A stretch of 7,497 bases of DNA from the NCBI GenBank assembly GCA_036505275.1, contig DASXTS010000226.1, positions 1 to 7,497 on the forward strand, in the 5' to 3' direction. The stretch is from DASXTS01 sp036505275 (GTDB taxonomy: Bacteria > Actinomycetota > Actinomycetes > Mycobacteriales > Pseudonocardiaceae). Below are positions 5,523-7,497 of the stretch, in pieces. The notes under the pieces are model-generated. The model searched no databases, was not told the DNA's origin, and saw nothing but the letters and a program-made list of their open reading frames with translations. Numbering within the stretch: the first letter of the stretch is position 1; every line of letters starts with the position of its first letter. The translations under genes and the position numbers were made by a program.

Positions 5523-6462
5523 GCGGCTCGCGGTGGGGTTGCCGTCCGTGCATCCGGCCGCCGGGCTGCCGGCCGCGGTCACCATCTGGGAGGTCGGAGC
5601 CCGCGACGGCCTGCAGAACGAGTCCAGCATCGTGCCGGTGGATGTCAAGGTGGAGTTCCTCGACCGGCTCGCCGACGCCGGCCTGACCACGCTGGAGGCG
5701 ACCAGCTTCGTGCACCCCAAGTGGGTGCCGCAGCTCGCCGACGCGGCCGAACTGCTGGCCGCGCTGAGCCGGCGGGACGGCGTGCGCTACCCGGTGCTGG
5801 TGCCCAACGAGCGCGGCCTCGACCGGGCGCTGGCCGCCGGCGTAACCGATATCGCCATCTTCGCCTCGGCCACCGAGACGTTCGCCGAGCGCAACCTCAA
5901 CTCATCGTTGGATGCGCAGTTCGCGCTGTTCGGGCCGGTGGTGGCGCGGGCGCTGGCCGAGGGGGTGGCGGTGCGCGGGTACCTGTCCATGTGCTTCGGG
6001 GACCCGTGGGAGGGCGAGGTGGCTCCGGCCACGGTGGCGGCGGTCGGCCGGCGGCTGCTTGACCTCGGCTGCTGGCAGCTGTCCCTCGGGGACACCATCG
6101 GGGTGGCCACCCCGGGGCAGGTGCACGCCGTGCTGGACGCGTTCGCGGCGGTCGGCGTCGGCCCGGAGCGGCTGGCCGTGCACTTCCACGACACGTACGG
6201 CCAGGCGCTGGCCAACACGCTGGCGGCGCTGCACCGCGGGGTGACCACGGTCGACTCCTCGGCCGGCGGCCTGGGCGGCTGCCCGTACGCCGAGTCGGCG
6301 ACCGGAAACCTGGCGACGGAGGACCTGGTGTGGATGCTCGACGGGCTGGGCATCCGGCACGGTGCCGACCTCGATGCGCTGGTCGAGACGAGCGCGTGGA
6401 TGGCGCACCGGCTCGGCCGGCCGTCGCCGTCCAGGGTGGTCAGGGCGCTGTCCCATGCCTGA
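5500..6462 (+). CDS. Hydroxymethylglutaryl-CoA lyase
   Basis: A 320-residue TIM-barrel enzyme of the HMGL-like family that splits 3-hydroxy-3-methylglutaryl-CoA into acetoacetate and acetyl-CoA, the last step of leucine breakdown. The catalytic set is visible: GARDGLQNE (33-41, with R35 and D36), E66 in TLEATSFVHPKWVPQLAD (64-81), metal ligands H228 and H230 in HFHDTYG (228-234), the active-site loop GGLGGCPYAESATGNLATED (256-275) with C261, and metal ligand N270. Spacing and length match the human and bacterial enzymes closely. The ATG at 5500 overlaps the PH gene by 23 nt with GGAG about 10 nt upstream. A GTG at 5533 with AGGCGG 6 nt before it is a serious alternative, since residues 1-25 are not conserved. 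No partner enzyme of the leucine pathway (methylcrotonyl-CoA carboxylase, isovaleryl-CoA dehydrogenase) is recognisable here, apart from the carboxylase operon. Confidence 0.94.
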   Translation: MTSRSGVRRLAVGLPSVHPAAGLPAAVTIWEVGARDGLQNESSIVPVDVKVEFLDRLADAGLTTLEATSFVHPKWVPQLADAAELLAALSRRDGVRYPVLVPNERGLDRALAAGVTDIAIFASATETFAERNLNSSLDAQFALFGPVVARALAEGVAVRGYLSMCFGDPWEGEVAPATVAAVGRRLLDLGCWQLSLGDTIGVATPGQVHAVLDAFAAVGVGPERLAVHFHDTYGQALANTLAALHRGVTTVDSSAGGLGGCPYAESATGNLATEDLVWMLDGLGIRHGADLDALVETSAWMAHRLGRPSPSRVVRALSHA

Positions 6463-6640
6463 CCAGGCGGCCGCGCTCGACCTGCGCACCATGCCGCTGA
6501 CCGGCGGGACCTTCCCGCTGCTGGAGCGGTTGTTCGGGCCCAAAGGGGCCGGTGGTCGGCTGCGAGGTGGTCGAGCGCCGCGGTACCCGCCGCTCGCTGG
6601 TCCGCCGGACCGTCGGCAGGATCCTCATCGTCCGGGATGG
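6455..6640 (+). pseudogene. 5' remnant of an unrecognised gene with an internal frame break
   Basis: An ATG at 6455 overlaps the HMG-CoA lyase stop by 8 nt and starts MPDQAAALDLRTMPLTGGTF, then PLLERLFGP. These codons have almost uniform G/C third positions, the mark of real coding here, up to about 6543. After the run GGGCCCAAAGGGG (6537-6549) that bias moves one base later. The new frame reads VVGCEVVERRGTRRSLVRRT then VGRILIVRDG (6552-6641), again with high GC third positions. The original frame instead gives low-quality Arg/Gly/Pro text and stops at 6691. The sequence then runs into the 3' end of the convergent PIN toxin gene. I therefore read it as one gene broken by a +1 shift and cut off by insertion of the toxin-antitoxin module. 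About 62 residues survive. No family recognised; a sequencing error at the homopolymers would explain the shift but not the truncation. Confidence 0.55.
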
Positions 6641-7023
6641 TGCACCGTTAGCCCGGCCACCCGCGCCGCCTCGATCATCCGCCTGTCGTAGGTCACGAGG
6701 CCTCGCAAGATCGGACCGACCCGCTGAGCCGTCGCCACATGCAACGCGTTCAGGCTGCGTAACGACTCGGGCTCGAGGTCAGCCGCCGATCGTGCAAGAT
6801 CCTCGTCCAGATCGATGATCGAAATCTCGTCCAGCAGCCGGACCGCCTCCTCAACGGCCGCGGTCCCATGCCGGCGAACCGCACGGATCACCTCGGTGTG
6901 CGCGATGATCGACGAAGCGAGGACGGGTTCGCCGGCCTGCGCGAGCCACGCGTCGAGATCATTGCTCTGCGGTTCGTCGACGATCAGCTTTACCAAGGCC
7001 GAGGTGTCGCAGTAAAGGACCAC
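6625..7023 (-). CDS. PIN-domain toxin (VapC-like) with an Asn at a catalytic position
   Basis: A 132-residue PIN-domain protein, predicted endoribonuclease toxin, paired with the Phd-type antitoxin encoded 4 nt upstream. It starts MVLYCDTSALVKLIVDEP, giving first acidic residue D6. E44 lies in SSIIAHTEVIRA (38-49), and D113 in LVTYDRRMIEAARVAGLTV (109-127). The third position, in LRSLNALHVATA (88-99), is N92 where the family usually reads SLDALHLA, so activity may be weakened or lost. The other three residues and the overall length are normal. The start is GTG at 7023, with AGG in the end of the antitoxin gene as a weak ribosome site. The stop lies against the broken reading frame at 6455-6640 from the opposite strand. 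This family differs from the other PIN toxin in the window (CDTSALVKL versus VDTNVLLYA), so the two are not recent duplicates. Confidence 0.9.
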   Translation of the reverse strand: MVLYCDTSALVKLIVDEPQSNDLDAWLAQAGEPVLASSIIAHTEVIRAVRRHGTAAVEEAVRLLDEISIIDLDEDLARSAADLEPESLRSLNALHVATAQRVGPILRGLVTYDRRMIEAARVAGLTVHHPGR

Positions 7024-7027
7024 CAGG

Positions 7028-7309
7028 TCAGAACCTGTCTTCGCGCTGTTGATCGAGTATTTCGCTCGGCAGCGGAACTCCCGGCTTAGGGGAGACTCGA
7101 GCCCGTCCGGGCCGCCAAGGACGTTTGGCCGGGCGGAGCACCCCGGAGGCGATCAACTCCGCGAGTGCCCGCCGTTCCTCGGGGATAGGCACCAACATGG
7201 CGACCGGCGTACCGCGCTCGGTCACCTCGATCGTCTCGCCATGCCGAGCTCGTTCCAGATATGTGGACAGTTGCTCGCGTAGCTCGCGAACGCCAACCTG
7301 CTCGACCAT
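7028..7309 (-). CDS. Phd/YefM-family antitoxin
   Basis: A 93-residue antitoxin. The N-terminal domain (1-45) reads VGVRELREQLSTYLERARHG then ETIEVTERGTPVAMLVP, the textbook Phd/YefM DNA-binding and dimerisation fold. The tail (46-93) has an amphipathic stretch RRALAELIASGVLRPAKRP and ends LPSEILDQQREDRF, which should wrap around the PIN toxin. Such proteins autorepress their operon and neutralise the toxin, and are degraded faster than it. The ATG at 7309 has no ribosome site. Directly upstream lies an inverted repeat (7307-7326), probably the operator, with TACTAT as -10 candidate, so the mRNA may start very close to the ATG. Its mate is the PIN gene 4 nt downstream. Confidence 0.9.
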   Translation of the reverse strand: MVEQVGVRELREQLSTYLERARHGETIEVTERGTPVAMLVPIPEERRALAELIASGVLRPAKRPWRPGRARVSPKPGVPLPSEILDQQREDRF

Positions 7310-7326
7310 GTACTCAATAGTACAAG
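7307..7326 (-). promoter_or_regulatory. Operator/promoter candidate of the second toxin-antitoxin operon
   Basis: GTACT (7310-7314) and AGTAC (7319-7323) form a perfect inverted repeat around a 4-nt spacer, extending to 7 of 8 matching positions over 7307-7326. It touches the antitoxin ATG. On the minus strand TACTAT (7323-7318) fits a TANNNT -10 box overlapping the repeat, so a bound antitoxin dimer would block the promoter and the start codon. No good -35 is seen. The assignment is inferred from position and symmetry. Confidence 0.45.
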
Positions 7327-7350
7327 TTCAGTGTCCACATGCGTACGCTG

Positions 7351-7497
7351 CTACGGCGTGAAGAAGCCGGTCACGGTGTACGCATTGCCGCTGACCGCGC
7401 CGGTGTAGGTGCAGGTCACCAGGTCGAGGCCGAGGCCGTTGACGCCCCGCTCGATCCGCCCGGTCTGGCCGTCCGGCGTGACGTAGTCCAGCGACTT
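7351..7497 (-). CDS. Unrecognised protein, C-terminal 48 residues
   Basis: The frame enters from the right edge and ends with TAG at 7353-7351. The visible residues begin KSLDYVTPDGQTGRIERGVN, continue GLGLDLVTCTYTGAVSGNAY and end TVTGFFTP. The fragment is rich in Gly, Thr, Val and Tyr with alternating polar and hydrophobic residues, as in a beta-rich domain, and holds a single Cys (residue 29) in LVTCTYTG. Such a composition is common in secreted or lipid-anchored proteins of actinomycetes, but the signal peptide would lie outside the window. I do not recognise the family. It is transcribed toward the second antitoxin gene, whose ATG lies 41 nt downstream. Confidence 0.6.
   Translation of the reverse strand, partial: KSLDYVTPDGQTGRIERGVNGLGLDLVTCTYTGAVSGNAYTVTGFFTP

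Noticed and set aside
7261..7340. 9-bp inverted repeat ATGTGGACA / TGTCCACAT around the start of the second antitoxin
   Set aside because: Arms are 62 nt apart, and a 9-bp match at such distance is expected by chance a few times in a window of this size.
1..7497. CRISPR arrays, tRNA/rRNA genes, insertion sequences, phage or defence clusters
   Set aside because: No repeat-spacer pattern, no cloverleaf or rRNA sequence and no transposase or integrase coding region was seen; the only accessory genes are the two toxin-antitoxin pairs.

Overview
The window is very GC-rich, uses GTG starts often, and codes densely with 4-base gene overlaps. Together with an acyl-CoA carboxylase beta/epsilon pair, a maf gene beside a biotin carboxylase gene, and a biotin ligase without a DNA-binding domain, this points to a high-GC actinomycete. 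Micromonosporaceae or a relative is my guess from gene order and protein style; I could not search a database.

Layout. The left half reads on the minus strand, right to left: a propionyl-CoA-carboxylase-type beta subunit (4053-2425), its epsilon subunit (2428-2183), a RHH antitoxin / PIN toxin pair (2140-1464), a DUF2238/VanZ-like membrane protein (from 1467), a Maf nucleotide pyrophosphatase (853-197), two back-to-back hairpins (219-158), and the first 42 codons of a biotin carboxylase (alpha) subunit (126 to the window edge). Divergently, on the plus strand, lie biotin-protein ligase (4142-4981), a two-TM PH-domain membrane protein (5022-5522), an HMG-CoA lyase (5500-6462) and a broken small reading frame (from 6455). 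Then on the minus strand come a Phd-type antitoxin / PIN toxin pair (7309-6625) and the C-terminal 48 residues of an unrecognised protein (7497-7351).

How the genes fit together. Beta, epsilon and alpha subunits make an acyl-CoA carboxylase. The alpha subunit must be biotinylated, and the divergent biotin ligase is the enzyme that does this. HMG-CoA lyase belongs to leucine/acyl-CoA breakdown, so most of the window is one acyl-CoA metabolism neighbourhood with Maf and membrane proteins as passengers.

What is unusual is mainly accessory insertion and decay. Two unrelated PIN-toxin modules lie in or beside this otherwise ordinary locus. One is spliced into the carboxylase operon with stop/start overlaps on its downstream side. 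The other abuts a gene remnant with a frame break at a homopolymer-rich site. The membrane protein has lost its stop codon and reads 256 nt into maf. The second PIN toxin has Asn where the family normally has a catalytic Asp. A perfect 18-bp hairpin carries the maf stop codon in its loop. I see no clearly new multi-gene system; the findings are local oddities.
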